Positions 16,734 through 24,997 of a DNA stretch of 44,485 nucleotides are shown here, piece by piece. Position 1 is the first letter of the stretch; the number at the start of each line of letters is the position of its first letter. The notes under the pieces were generated by a model that was given only the letters and a program-made list of their open reading frames with translations, did no database searches and had not been told where the DNA came from. Both the position numbers and the translations under genes were made by a program. The stretch is from NCBI GenBank assembly GCA_964623895.1, contig CAZUWA010000010.1, positions 1 to 44,485 on the forward strand. The letters are read 5' to 3'. This DNA is from UBA11512 sp964623895 (lineage in GTDB: Bacteria; Bacillota; Clostridia; Oscillospirales; CAG-272).

Positions 16734-17843
16734 ATGAAGATCATTTTATCGGGCGGCGGAACGGGCGGACACGTCAATCCGGCATTGGCGATCGGTGATG
16801 CTGTTGCAAGACATGTTCCGGAAACGGAACTTCATTATGTCGGCACGCCTTTCGGCATTGAAAATAAGTTGGTTCCCGATCGGTATATCATGCATCATAT
16901 TGAGATCAAAGGACTTCGGCGTAGTCTTTCACCGAAGAATATTAAGGTGGCTTATTTAACACTGACATCCTTTATCAAAGCCAAGAAGCTGTTAAAAGAA
17001 CTGCGTCCGGATGCGGTGATTGGGACAGGCGGATATGTTTGTTGGCCGATCTGTGCAGCAGCTTCTTTGGTCGGAATACCGGTGTATTTGCATGAGTCGA
17101 ATGCTGTACCCGGCTTTGCGGTGAAGATGCTTGAAAAGAAGGCGGATGTGATCTTTGTGAATTTTGCGGAGAGCGGAGAACTACTGCCACACGCGAAAAA
17201 AATCGTACATGTAGGAACGCCACTCCGAGAGCAATTTTATACACTTACGAAGGAAGAAGCGCGCAGAACTTTGGAAATTCCCGATAAATATCAAAGGATC
17301 ATTCTTTCTTTCGGAGGTTCGCTTGGCGCAGCAGTGCTGAATGAACGCATTTTGGAGATGATGGCGTGTTACGGTAAGGAGCACCCGGAGATCTTGTTTT
17401 TACACGCGACCGGTGCATCGGGAAAAGAAAAGTTTATGGCGGCATTTAGAGAACAAGGACTTGACCGCTATGAAAACCTTTCCGTTAGTGAATATATCTA
17501 TGATATGCCGGTCTGTATGGCGGCGGCAGATCTTGTCATCTGCCGTTCGGGTGCAATGACGCTTTCCGAACTTGCGGTATTGAAAAAGCCATCGATCCTC
17601 ATCCCTTCACCCAATGTAACCAACGATCAGCAGACTAAAAACGCACGACTGTTCGCCGAAAAAGGTGGAGCGATCCTGTTACGCGAATGCGATATGACGG
17701 AAAACAGCCTGTCCGATGCACTTGAAAAACTGTTTGAAGACCGTGAGACACTTCGTGCGATGTCAGATATCGTCGCAACTTTTGCAGTACGCAATGCGGA
17801 AGAAGTGATCGTGCGGACGATCCTTGAAAATAACGGAAAATAA
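16734..17843 (+). CDS. murG: UDP-GlcNAc transferase MurG
   Basis: This 369-residue GT28 enzyme adds GlcNAc to lipid I to form lipid II on the inner face of the membrane. Markers are the N-terminal glycine-rich loop SGGGTGGHVNPAL, GTGGYVCWP, LHESNAVPG, SFGGSLGA starting the C-terminal Rossmann domain, and the UDP-GlcNAc site CRSGAMTLSELAVLKKPSILIPSP then NDQQTKNA. It follows ftsW by 21 bases with a GGGGGA ribosome binding site. Confidence 0.97.
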   Translation: MKIILSGGGTGGHVNPALAIGDAVARHVPETELHYVGTPFGIENKLVPDRYIMHHIEIKGLRRSLSPKNIKVAYLTLTSFIKAKKLLKELRPDAVIGTGGYVCWPICAAASLVGIPVYLHESNAVPGFAVKMLEKKADVIFVNFAESGELLPHAKKIVHVGTPLREQFYTLTKEEARRTLEIPDKYQRIILSFGGSLGAAVLNERILEMMACYGKEHPEILFLHATGASGKEKFMAAFREQGLDRYENLSVSEYIYDMPVCMAAADLVICRSGAMTLSELAVLKKPSILIPSPNVTNDQQTKNARLFAEKGGAILLRECDMTENSLSDALEKLFEDRETLRAMSDIVATFAVRNAEEVIVRTILENNGK

Positions 17844-17875
17844 AAAAGCGGAGAGACTCTGCGGAAAGGAAAAGG

Positions 17876-18733
17876 ATGAACGACTACCGCGAATATGATC
17901 AGTCGGAAGAAGTGGAAGCGAAAGAGTTTGCACAACAGCTCCGTAAAAAAGAAAAAAGCAGAAACAAAGTGATGCTTCTCACGGCAGTTGCAGTGGGCGC
18001 GGTCATTCTTCTGATCATCTTTCTTCTGCTTAATTATTTGCTTTGGGATGTCCGAAATGTCAGTGTTTCCGGTTGTACTGTTGTGGATGTGGAGCAGGTC
18101 ATTTCGATTGCGGAGCAGTACCGTGGAAAACCGTTGCTTTTTGTCAATTCCAACGTGATCAGAGAGGAATGTCTTCTTTTGAGCCACAGCTTTTCCGATA
18201 TTTCGATCGAAAAACGCTTTCCAAATACCTTGGTGGTCAATGTTTCGGAGGAAGAACCTCTGTTTTACGGCAGTTATCCGGTGGAGGAGGGCAGAGTGCT
18301 TTACTTTTTAACGGCAAAGAGTATGAAGGTGCTGTCAATTTCCGATTCGAAAGAAGAACTGCTCGCGGGATACTCCGAAGTTACTGCACTCAAATTGCCG
18401 GAGATCGCGTATTGCGTTGTTGGCGAAAAAATACGTTTTGTTGATGAAACGAACGGAAAGGTACTTCCCGATGTCATTGAAATGATCAAGAACAGTGGTT
18501 TTGGCAGGGAACTTGCCTATATTGATTTTTCATCACGGTTTAATATCTGTTTTTTCGGCGGAATCCGCGCAGATGGCATTGATGCGCCCCGTTATGAAGT
18601 ACGGCTTGGGAGCAGAAAGGAACTCGCTAAAAAACTGACTTTTGCCGGTGGAATTTTAGAGGAACTCGCATCGGATTTTGTGGGAATTATTTCCGTGGAA
18701 GATCCTGATTCGGGCTATGCTGACCCGGAATGA
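17876..18733 (+). CDS. ftsQ: Cell division protein FtsQ/DivIB
   Basis: This 285-residue bitopic protein has a charged cytoplasmic tail of about 32 residues, one membrane helix (about 34-57) and a POTRA domain (WDVRNVSVSGCTVVDVEQVISIA, then SFSDISIEKRFPNTLVVNVSEEEP), followed by the beta domain. It scaffolds FtsL and DivIC at the septum. The length fits DivIB. It is the last gene before ftsZ. ftsA is absent between them. Confidence 0.88.
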   Translation: MNDYREYDQSEEVEAKEFAQQLRKKEKSRNKVMLLTAVAVGAVILLIIFLLLNYLLWDVRNVSVSGCTVVDVEQVISIAEQYRGKPLLFVNSNVIREECLLLSHSFSDISIEKRFPNTLVVNVSEEEPLFYGSYPVEEGRVLYFLTAKSMKVLSISDSKEELLAGYSEVTALKLPEIAYCVVGEKIRFVDETNGKVLPDVIEMIKNSGFGRELAYIDFSSRFNICFFGGIRADGIDAPRYEVRLGSRKELAKKLTFAGGILEELASDFVGIISVEDPDSGYADPE

Positions 18734-18774
18734 ACGTATTTTTGTAAATTTTTTGTTAACATTTGCGTGAACTC

Positions 18775-18803
18775 TTGAAAAAAAGCGTAGAATATTATAC
18801 AAT
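18775..18803 (+). promoter_or_regulatory. ftsZ promoter
   Basis: TTGAAA (18775-18780), a 17-base spacer and TACAAT (18798-18803). It gives ftsZ its own transcript and rules out the longer ftsZ reading frame that would begin at 18763. Confidence 0.8.
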
Positions 18804-18870
18804 ACACATACAGTTTTTAAGTTTAAAATTCATGAATAATAAAAATAAAGAAGATGCAGGAGGGCGTGAT

Positions 18871-20004
18871 ATGCCGATGGAGATGCAAGAACAGTTTGAA
18901 AGCACACTTGTAAAGATCAAAGTAGTAGGTGTCGGTGGCGGCGGTAACAATGCCATTAACAGAATGATAGAATCAGGCATCAAAGGCGTGGAATTTGTTG
19001 CCATCAATACCGATAAGGCAGCTCTCGGCAAGTCTCTTGCTTCCTATAAGGTTGCGATCGGTGAAAAACTCACCAAGGGACACGGCGCTGGTGCGAACCC
19101 CGATGTAGGTGCACGCGCGGCAGAAGAAAGCGTAGAAGATCTGACAGCAGCTCTTTCCGGCGCTGATATGGTATTTATTACCGCCGGTATGGGTGGCGGT
19201 ACAGGTACGGGTGCGGCTCCGGTCATTGCAAAGATTGCGAAAGATATGGGAATTTTGACCGTTGCAGTTGTTACGAAGCCGTTCGATTTTGAGGGCAAGA
19301 GAAGACTTCAGCAGGCTGAGATCGGCATCAAGAATCTGAGAGAGACCGTTGACTCGCTGTTGGTCATTCCCAATGAAAGACTGAAGCAGATCTCCAACAC
19401 CAGAATTACCTTCCTCAATGCATTCAGCGAAGCGGACAATGTCCTTAAGCACGGTGTGCAGTCGATATCCGACCTGATCTGCAACATCGGTGTCATCAAT
19501 TTGGACTTTGCGGATGTTACCACGATCATGAAGGATGCAGGCTATGCGCATATGGGTGTTGGCGTTGCACAGGGCAAGGACAAGGCAGATCAGGCGGCAA
19601 AGGCTGCCATCAGCAGTCCGTTGCTTGAGACCTCCATTGAGGGTGCAAGAGGACTGCTTATCAATATTACGGCTTCTCCCGATATTTCACTTGAAGAAAT
19701 TGATATTGCTTCTCACTTGATCTCCGATGAGGCGCATCCTGATGCCATCATTATTTGGGGTTCGATCATTGATCCCACCCTTGAAGATGAGATGCGTATT
19801 ACCGTGATCGCTACAGGGTTTGACGGCAACAACAAATATACAAAACCTGCGACAAAAGAGGCAGAGGTATCTGCCCCTACAGCGGAAATGCCTGCCAAGG
19901 AAAAGCCTGTAACAGTTTCGAATGCGGACACACCGGAGAGCGAAGGTTTCTCGGATGATGAGTTCGATCAACTGCTTTCCATGCTCAATAAGAACAAAAA
20001 ATAA
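18871..20004 (+). CDS. ftsZ: Cell division GTPase FtsZ
   Basis: This 377-residue tubulin homologue forms the Z-ring. It has the glycine-rich loop VVGVGGGGNNAINRM near residue 20, the tubulin signature GGGTGTGA (108-115), NTDKAAL, and the T7 catalytic loop INLDFADVTTIM. A variable linker leads to the C-terminal peptide EFDQLLSMLNKNKK, which differs from the usual D-x-P-x-F-L-R form but keeps an acidic-hydrophobic pattern. ATG 18871 is selected because AGGAGGG lies six bases upstream. An ATG at 18832 lacks a ribosome binding site. Confidence 0.97.
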   Translation: MPMEMQEQFESTLVKIKVVGVGGGGNNAINRMIESGIKGVEFVAINTDKAALGKSLASYKVAIGEKLTKGHGAGANPDVGARAAEESVEDLTAALSGADMVFITAGMGGGTGTGAAPVIAKIAKDMGILTVAVVTKPFDFEGKRRLQQAEIGIKNLRETVDSLLVIPNERLKQISNTRITFLNAFSEADNVLKHGVQSISDLICNIGVINLDFADVTTIMKDAGYAHMGVGVAQGKDKADQAAKAAISSPLLETSIEGARGLLINITASPDISLEEIDIASHLISDEAHPDAIIIWGSIIDPTLEDEMRITVIATGFDGNNKYTKPATKEAEVSAPTAEMPAKEKPVTVSNADTPESEGFSDDEFDQLLSMLNKNKK

Positions 20005-20016
20005 ACATAACCGGAC

Positions 20017-20054
20017 AACGGGGTTGTTGCCGCAAGCAACGACCCCGTTTTTTC
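20017..20054 (+). terminator. Terminator of ftsZ
   Basis: AACGGGGTTGTTGC (20017-20030) pairs with GCAACGACCCCGTT around CGCAA, and a T-run follows. It ends the division cluster. Confidence 0.85.
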
Positions 20055-20069
20055 TCAAAAGGAAGATCT

Positions 20070-20768
20070 ATGAAGACAGTATTGATTACCGGCGGTGCGG
20101 GCGGCATCGGAAAGGCACTGATTGCTGCATTTGATGCTGCAGACTATCGGGTGTTTTACAGCTATCACCGCCAAAAAACGGAGCAGAAGAATGCAATAGG
20201 ATATTATTGCGATCTATCGGAAATTTCCTCCGTGAAAGCGCTTGTTACTGCAATTAAGGCGGATGGATATCTTCCAGATGTGATTGTCAACAATGCGGGA
20301 CTTGCGCATACTTCTCTTTTTCAAGACCTTACCGATGCGGATTGGATGTCTGTACGAACAGTCAATTTGGATGCCCCGATGGCGATCGTAAAAAGTTTTT
20401 TGCCGGAGATGATCAGAAGGAAAAGCGGCGCAATCATCAATATTTCCTCAATGTGGGGACAAGTCGGAGGATCTTGCGAAGTAGGATACAGCGCCGCAAA
20501 AGCGGGATTGATCGGCTTTACAAAAGCGTTGGCAAAGGAGATCGGCCCGTCCGGTATTACCGTCAATTGCATTGCACCCGGTGTGATTGATACCCCAATG
20601 AATGCGCACCTCACGGTCGAAGATCTTGCTTTGCTTGCAGACGAAACACCGATGGGAAGATTGGGCAAGCCTGAGGAGGTGGCCGATCTTGCGGTTTATC
20701 TGGCAAGTGGGCAGGCAACTTTCATCACAGGGCAGGTACTTGCCGTTAATGGTGGTCTGGTCGTATAA
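20070..20768 (+). CDS. Short-chain dehydrogenase/reductase (FabG-like)
   Basis: This 232-residue protein is a classical SDR. It has the N-terminal cofactor motif ITGGAGGIGKAL, VNNAGLAH, the catalytic serine in INISSMWG, the Y-x-x-x-K active site (YSAAKAG), and NCIAPGVIDTPMN followed by the closing FITGQVLAVNGGLVV. These features match the 3-oxoacyl-ACP reductase (FabG/YmfI) branch. No fatty-acid genes lie nearby, so the substrate stays open. The gene starts 16 bases after the ftsZ terminator and has no clear promoter of its own. Confidence 0.85.
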   Translation: MKTVLITGGAGGIGKALIAAFDAADYRVFYSYHRQKTEQKNAIGYYCDLSEISSVKALVTAIKADGYLPDVIVNNAGLAHTSLFQDLTDADWMSVRTVNLDAPMAIVKSFLPEMIRRKSGAIINISSMWGQVGGSCEVGYSAAKAGLIGFTKALAKEIGPSGITVNCIAPGVIDTPMNAHLTVEDLALLADETPMGRLGKPEEVADLAVYLASGQATFITGQVLAVNGGLVV

Positions 20769-20973
20769 ACGGTGGCGTTTTTTCTGCCGATGCACATGCG
20801 GACAGATACCCGATCAATTCTTCTTTACCCATCCCGGTGCTTTCTTTCCTCAACTTGTCCTGTTCTTTTTTGGGCAAAGAATGAAAATAAAGATACGCGG
20901 CGCGATTCTTTGACAGCGCGCATTCGAATAGATCGGGCGGATCTCCAAAATAATAAAAACTTCTAAATTTCAT
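20746..20973 (-). CDS. Small conserved-looking protein, YdeI/OmpD-associated-like tail
   Basis: This 75-residue protein starts MKFRSFYYFGDPPDLF. The part from FECALSKNRAAYLYFHSLPKKEQDKL onward loosely recalls the short C-terminal helix pair of YdeI/OmpD-associated proteins (A-x-x-x-F-x-x-L-x-P-x-x-x), so the assignment is tentative. A GTGAGG site at good spacing before the ATG at 20973 supports expression. It is convergent with the SDR gene and their ends overlap by 23 bases. It is rich in charged residues, with no signal or membrane segment. Confidence 0.6.
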   Translation of the reverse strand: MKFRSFYYFGDPPDLFECALSKNRAAYLYFHSLPKKEQDKLRKESTGMGKEELIGYLSACASAEKTPPFIRPDHH

Positions 20974-21022
20974 AATACCTCACATTCCCATACAGTATTT
21001 CCTGATGATCGAAAATAAATGC

Positions 21023-21051
21023 TTGATCTTCCGGAAAAAATCGTGTATAAT
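21023..21051 (+). promoter_or_regulatory. Promoter of the LytM-like gene
   Basis: TTGATC (21023-21028), a 17-base spacer and TATAAT (21046-21051), followed by GAAAGGA before the ATG at 21084. Confidence 0.8.
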
Positions 21052-21083
21052 GAATAAAAGTATTTAAAAGAAAGGATCTTCAA

Positions 21084-22784
21084 ATGAAAAAAGTGATCTC
21101 AATCATTGCGGGCATTTTGATTGTTCTTGCCCCGACCATTGCGTTGGCGACGCTGTGGTTGTATCTTGAAACGGTAGAACCAACGCTGATGGAGGCTGAG
21201 ATCGTCAGCGGAGTGCTGTCAAATGACGGGGAAGGTGCCGTTTCATATCAAAAGGGAGATGCTTTTTTTGAATTGTTTCTTGCCATGCATGGAACAGACG
21301 GACAAGATCAGCCCATCCCGACCGCCAGCCTGCCGGAAGAAGCACTTTCCTACAGCAAGTATAAGATGATCTATACCGATTCGAACGATATGCGGTATTC
21401 TTATACTTACTATATTTCAGAGAATGCAGACAAATGCTATTTTGTGGACGAGCGTCAGCGCACTTATACCATATCGAAAAATCCGGCTGAAGCTTTTTTG
21501 AATTCCGATTATGCAGAGGAAGTGTACAGTATGTCTTCCTTCCCCAGTTTGATGGTAAACGGTGTGTCGTTGCAGCCTTATACCGTGGATTGGAACTATA
21601 AAACGATCGGCGGTACGCTCAAAAAGGCATCATGCTCTTACAAGGATAAGGATATTTCATCGGTCTTAGACAGTTTTTTCGTTGCTTTTGAGCCGATATT
21701 TTCTCTGTTGCCTGATGAGATTATTTTGAATGTTACCAATAAAGCGACAGGAGAGGAACTGTACAAAGGAGATATCGAGGGCTTCGAAGATTTTCAGTTA
21801 GATGGATTTGTAGATGTTAGTGTGGACATGAGCGTTATTTGGAAAAATGATGAGAAAGCGACTTGTGCAGGTTCCGCCAATTATTTTTTTGATGGTCGAC
21901 TGTTCGGCAAATCTGCGTTCAAACTGAATAAGACTGAAGCAACCTGCGGTGATGTGGTGATCTTGACGGCATATAATGTGATAGATGCAAGTGACATCAC
22001 AGTGGAATTTGCTCCTGAACTGAACTATACACCGGTATTCTACCCGACTGGGGACAACAGTTGGCAGGCGCTTTTGCCGCTGTCCTATGACTTGGTTTCT
22101 TCCAAGACAGATTATATCATCACCATGACTACATCGACTTGCAGTGACATCAAACTGCTTTCAGTAAAGCCGATGGCAGCAGGCTCAGTCGTAAAGCACT
22201 GGTCTCCGGATGGCTATAAATTGCTCTCTTCAGAATCGACCAGGCAGGCGTTGGTGGATGCATTGAAGATCATTGCGCTTGCTCCTTCCAAAACGACTTT
22301 TGCCGGTGGAAAATGTGTCGCACCGACCGATACCACTTATGCGATGAAAGCGACATTTGGCGATACCGTGACGATTACCGGAAGCGGTGAGACTGTTAAA
22401 TATGTTTGTCTCAACAACTTCTATGCCGCTGTGCCGGGACCGAGTGATGCCGATGGGGACGGGAACAGAGAACCCGGTAATACAACGAGTGTTTTTGCTA
22501 TGCTTCCCGGAACGGTGGTCTACAAAGGGCAGTTATCACTTACCGGCAGGGTTGTCGCCATTGATCATGGCAGTGGAATGATCAGTTGGTATTACAATCT
22601 TTCTCCCGATATTGCTGTCTCAGTTGGAGACACAGTGGAAGCAGGAGCCTTTCTTGCGCATGTTGCGGACGGTGGTGTCAATGAACATGAGTACAACCAT
22701 CTGTTCAATGTCGGCATTACAGTGAATGGTGTGCCGGTCAATATCAATAGCCTTTTGAAGGATGGATTATATCCTGCAAAATAA
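21084..22784 (+). CDS. Membrane-anchored extracytoplasmic protein with a degenerate LytM/M23 domain
   Basis: This 566-residue protein has an N-terminal membrane anchor or uncleaved signal (about 5-28), then about 430 residues of beta-rich sequence without recognised domains, then a Ca-loop-like DADGDGN segment (about 455) and a C-terminal LytM-like fold (about 469-558). That fold shows GTVVYKG, RVVAIDHGSGMISWYYNL, VSVGDTVEAGAFLAHV, HLFNVGITVNGVPVN. Active M23 peptidases need an H-x-x-x-D motif and an H-x-H. Here the last motif is HLF and the first is not found, so zinc binding is unlikely. By analogy with EnvC/NlpD it may regulate a wall hydrolase. It is a single-gene unit with its own promoter and terminator. 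Confidence 0.75.
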   Translation: MKKVISIIAGILIVLAPTIALATLWLYLETVEPTLMEAEIVSGVLSNDGEGAVSYQKGDAFFELFLAMHGTDGQDQPIPTASLPEEALSYSKYKMIYTDSNDMRYSYTYYISENADKCYFVDERQRTYTISKNPAEAFLNSDYAEEVYSMSSFPSLMVNGVSLQPYTVDWNYKTIGGTLKKASCSYKDKDISSVLDSFFVAFEPIFSLLPDEIILNVTNKATGEELYKGDIEGFEDFQLDGFVDVSVDMSVIWKNDEKATCAGSANYFFDGRLFGKSAFKLNKTEATCGDVVILTAYNVIDASDITVEFAPELNYTPVFYPTGDNSWQALLPLSYDLVSSKTDYIITMTTSTCSDIKLLSVKPMAAGSVVKHWSPDGYKLLSSESTRQALVDALKIIALAPSKTTFAGGKCVAPTDTTYAMKATFGDTVTITGSGETVKYVCLNNFYAAVPGPSDADGDGNREPGNTTSVFAMLPGTVVYKGQLSLTGRVVAIDHGSGMISWYYNLSPDIAVSVGDTVEAGAFLAHVADGGVNEHEYNHLFNVGITVNGVPVNINSLLKDGLYPAK

Positions 22785-22789
22785 TATTG

Positions 22790-22829
22790 ACAGACCTTGA
22801 CTGCAAAAATGCCGTCAAGGTCTGTTTTG
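22790..22829 (+). terminator. Terminator of the LytM-like gene
   Basis: ACAGACCTTGAC (22790-22801) and GTCAAGGTCTGT (22814-22825) form a perfect 12-bp stem, followed by a short T-run. Confidence 0.8.
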
Positions 22830-22875
22830 GTTCTCATTTGCATACAATGGGAATAAATAAAAAGGTGGATGATCT

Positions 22876-23382
22876 ATGAAAAAATGGCTTGCACTCCTTC
22901 TTTCCGTTCTCGTTTTGATCGGCAATTTTTCCGGTTGTCAAAAGCAAAAAAGTGAAGAGCAACAATTAGTCGAAGAGATAAAAAATGTTTTGGAATGCGA
23001 TTTTTCGGGCTGTGAGGTGCTGTTATTCGACAGAATGGAGATCGGTGGTGAAAGTGAACTGTTTTCCACGTTGTATCGCAGTGAAAAACTTCCACTTGAA
23101 ATGCGCTCTGTCTCTACGGCAATCTGTTTTCTTTCAAAGAGAGATGACGGTTTTGAAATACAGCTATTAAAAGCAAAACATCTTTCTGAGCGTCCTGCTG
23201 TAGAATTGCTTTTGCGCAGGCGCTTGGATGTGTTGCAGTCGGCGGATATGCGCAGATACATGGGGGAAGATTATAGGCGTTATCTTGCTTCTGCGGCGGT
23301 CTATTGTTACGGGAATTGGGTGATTTTTCTCGCTACGGGGGAGAATGACACAGTACTTGAAAAACTGAAAAGATTGTTATGA
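22876..23382 (+). CDS. Small lipoprotein, DUF4358-like
   Basis: This 168-residue protein has a lipoprotein signal, MKKWLALLLSVLVLIGNFSGC, with the lipidated Cys at 21. The mature part has the layout I associate with DUF4358 lipoproteins of Clostridia: a beta strand with a statement-like AICFLSKRDDGFEIQLLKAK, a helix of the type R-R-L-D-V-L-Q-S, and a final strand GNWVIFLATGENDTVLEKLKRLL. The function of that family is unknown. Ribosome binding site AAAGGTGG lies before the ATG at 22876. No clear promoter is seen between the preceding terminator and this gene. Confidence 0.7.
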   Translation: MKKWLALLLSVLVLIGNFSGCQKQKSEEQQLVEEIKNVLECDFSGCEVLLFDRMEIGGESELFSTLYRSEKLPLEMRSVSTAICFLSKRDDGFEIQLLKAKHLSERPAVELLLRRRLDVLQSADMRRYMGEDYRRYLASAAVYCYGNWVIFLATGENDTVLEKLKRLL

Positions 23383-23470
23383 TGCAAAATTGTATCCGTG
23401 AACTGATACTTGAATAAATAATGTACTTTGTTGCCAAAATTGTTCCGCTATAGCATGTAGAGGAGCAATT

Positions 23471-23700
23471 TTGATTATCGCGAATGAGGAACGTGCCTCT
23501 ACCGTTGTGGAAATAAACGGTATCTGCTTCAGGTCAAAGCACTCGACTATGTGAATCTGAATATAGATTGATTGCAAGAGATGATTGTGGAAAACCAATC
23601 CTCGGCATCGGGCGTGATGACCGAGATCGAGGAAAAGATGCTGTCCGCAGGATACAGCCATCTCAATGTCAAGGGTACTATAATATCCCGAGTGTAGAGG
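23471..23700 (+). pseudogene. Remnant of a small gene (frameshift plus internal stop)
   Basis: Two plus-strand frames join into one sensible peptide. One reads NEERASTVVEINGICFR from about 23482. The other continues VKALDYVNLNID and, after a TGA at 23568-23570, LQEMIVENQSSASGVM then TEIEEKMLSAGYSHLNVKG, and ends at about 23699. A frameshift near 23530 and one in-frame stop are needed. The peptide has a coding-like composition, but I do not recognise the family. It could be debris of a mobile or phage-associated gene. Confidence 0.4.
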
Positions 23701-23999
23701 TAATTCGCTGACTACCGATAAAAACGATGAAAAGAATCTATGTCGTTTTATGCGATCTTCCTTTGAAAAAGACAGTTCAGAAAGTGGTGGGCAAATAAAA
23801 TCCAATATGGATAATGGAGATCTCTCTATAAATGACGAACAGCGGGTAGCACAATTACGACCGGATGGGATTTGGGATGGTGGTTGATGATTGGCATCGT
23901 TATCGAGAAATAGATAAAGAATCACCAATCCTACTTAAGGCTGTCTTCCTCTGTTTTGCGCATTTGAACCTCTGCACAACCAAATATCAGCCACCGCAG

Positions 24000-24032
24000 C
24001 GCATAGGAAACTAAAAATTCTATGCGTTTTTT
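24000..24032 (+). terminator. Terminator-like hairpin in the degenerate region
   Basis: CGCATAG (24000-24006) and CTATGCG (24020-24026) form a stem followed by six T. No intact plus-strand gene precedes it. Confidence 0.6.
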
Positions 24033-24110
24033 GCTACCATCAAGCAGGTCGTTTCGAGAATTTTTTCCAAATGGTCTGCTTTTTTAATTTTACGACAAAG
24101 GAGAAATTTT

Positions 24111-24239
24111 ATGATTTTTGACACCTAATACTCCGAAGAAGAGATCACAAAACTCATGTCCCGTAAGGCAAGCGGATGCCCAATACCTTTTGGTAAAGAA
24201 CATCCGCTTTTTCGTCCTATCTTAATGAGACGGTCACTT
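24111..24239 (+). pseudogene. Short reading frame broken by an early stop
   Basis: ATG at 24111 follows AAAGGAGAAATTTT, an excellent ribosome binding site. The frame has TAA at 24126 after five codons and then stays open as YSEEEITKLMSRKA to the TGA at 24237. A terminator hairpin overlaps its second half. It is a plausible relic of a small protein gene of unknown function. Confidence 0.3.
24169..24213 (+). terminator. Terminator-like hairpin near the HprK-like gene end
   Basis: AGCGGATG (24171-24178) and CATCCGCT (24201-24208) form an 8-bp stem with a 22-base loop, followed by TTTT. The T-tract is on the plus strand only, so it does not serve the minus-strand kinase gene. Confidence 0.55.
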
Positions 24240-24244
24240 TGATC

Positions 24245-24970
24245 TTATTTTCCTTCAACCATTGTTCTGTACGATAGCCTTGCCGCTTCCGATGAGATGG
24301 TGCAGTGCAGCAGATAGGTAGGTATATCGAGCAACAGTGTATCTGTTAAGGAGAGCATTTTGAAAAGACGGTTGGGATCTTTCGGATATAGGATCTGTTT
24401 TAAGGCGTAATCGGAGGCTTCCTTTGGATTTAGGGGGGTGATCTTGTTCGCATTGCCGCGCGCAAGGAAACAGATGCCTGCCAAAGGCGCAGAGCGATTT
24501 TGCTGCCAGCCTTCCTTGCCTGCCCATGGCGTGCCGTATACTGTAAAGATGCCGTTTTTGTATCTCAAGATTGGCTTGTCACCATTGATGATGGTGACTT
24601 TATTTTTGTATTCCTGCATTAAAAGGCGAAGATGTGTGCTTTTTCCGATGCCGCTGGGTGCAGAAAACAGATATGCCTTCCCGTTTATATCAATTGCTAC
24701 GCTGTGAAAAAGAAATGCATCATACTCCGGCAGATGCATACAGATCGCGCGGTAGACGCAAACGCTTTCCGCATAACCGCGCAAGTCCGGATAGTCTTTG
24801 ATCTCATCCGAGCTGAGCGCGATCGTTTTGTCAATCTCCTCTTCGCTTGCAAAAACAGAAAGATCTTCCGGCGTTTCGGGTGGAAGGATATAGTCGATGC
24901 ACTGTAGTTCAAGATATCGATATCGGTTTTCGATAGCGATGACCATATCTGCCAACTTAATCTTGATCAT
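24245..24970 (-). CDS. HPr kinase-like P-loop protein
   Basis: This 241-residue protein resembles the catalytic C-terminal domain of HPr kinase/phosphorylase. It has a His in FLFHSVAI (H89), the Walker A loop APSGIGKST (104-112), an acidic-metal motif NGDKP (129-133, Asp131), and GTPWAGKEGWQQN where HprK has its substrate loop. The HprK N-terminal domain and signature are absent. Related small kinases sit in RiPP clusters, for example lasso-peptide kinases that phosphorylate a precursor serine, or beside PqqD-like proteins. Partner genes would lie in the assembly gap directly upstream. The substrate is unknown. Confidence 0.7.
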   Translation of the reverse strand: MIKIKLADMVIAIENRYRYLELQCIDYILPPETPEDLSVFASEEEIDKTIALSSDEIKDYPDLRGYAESVCVYRAICMHLPEYDAFLFHSVAIDINGKAYLFSAPSGIGKSTHLRLLMQEYKNKVTIINGDKPILRYKNGIFTVYGTPWAGKEGWQQNRSAPLAGICFLARGNANKITPLNPKEASDYALKQILYPKDPNRLFKMLSLTDTLLLDIPTYLLHCTISSEAARLSYRTMVEGK

Positions 24971-24997
24971 TTTGCAGACTCCTTTTCCGTATGTTTT

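Larger units (their letters stand above)
23383..24244. other. 862-base stretch without an intact gene
   Basis: It holds the remnant at 23471-23700, two plus-strand terminator-like hairpins (24000-24032 and 24169-24213), and a broken start. At 24111 an ATG with a good AAAGGAGAAA site opens MIFDT and hits TAA at 24126. The same frame continues as YSEEEITKLMSRKASGCPIPFG to 24239. The picture is of decaying accessory DNA. No transposase, integrase or inverted-repeat ends are visible. Confidence 0.5.

Noticed and set aside
18763..18870. N-terminal extension of ftsZ
   Set aside because: It overlaps the -35/-10 boxes of the ftsZ promoter. The ATG at 18871 has AGGAGGG.
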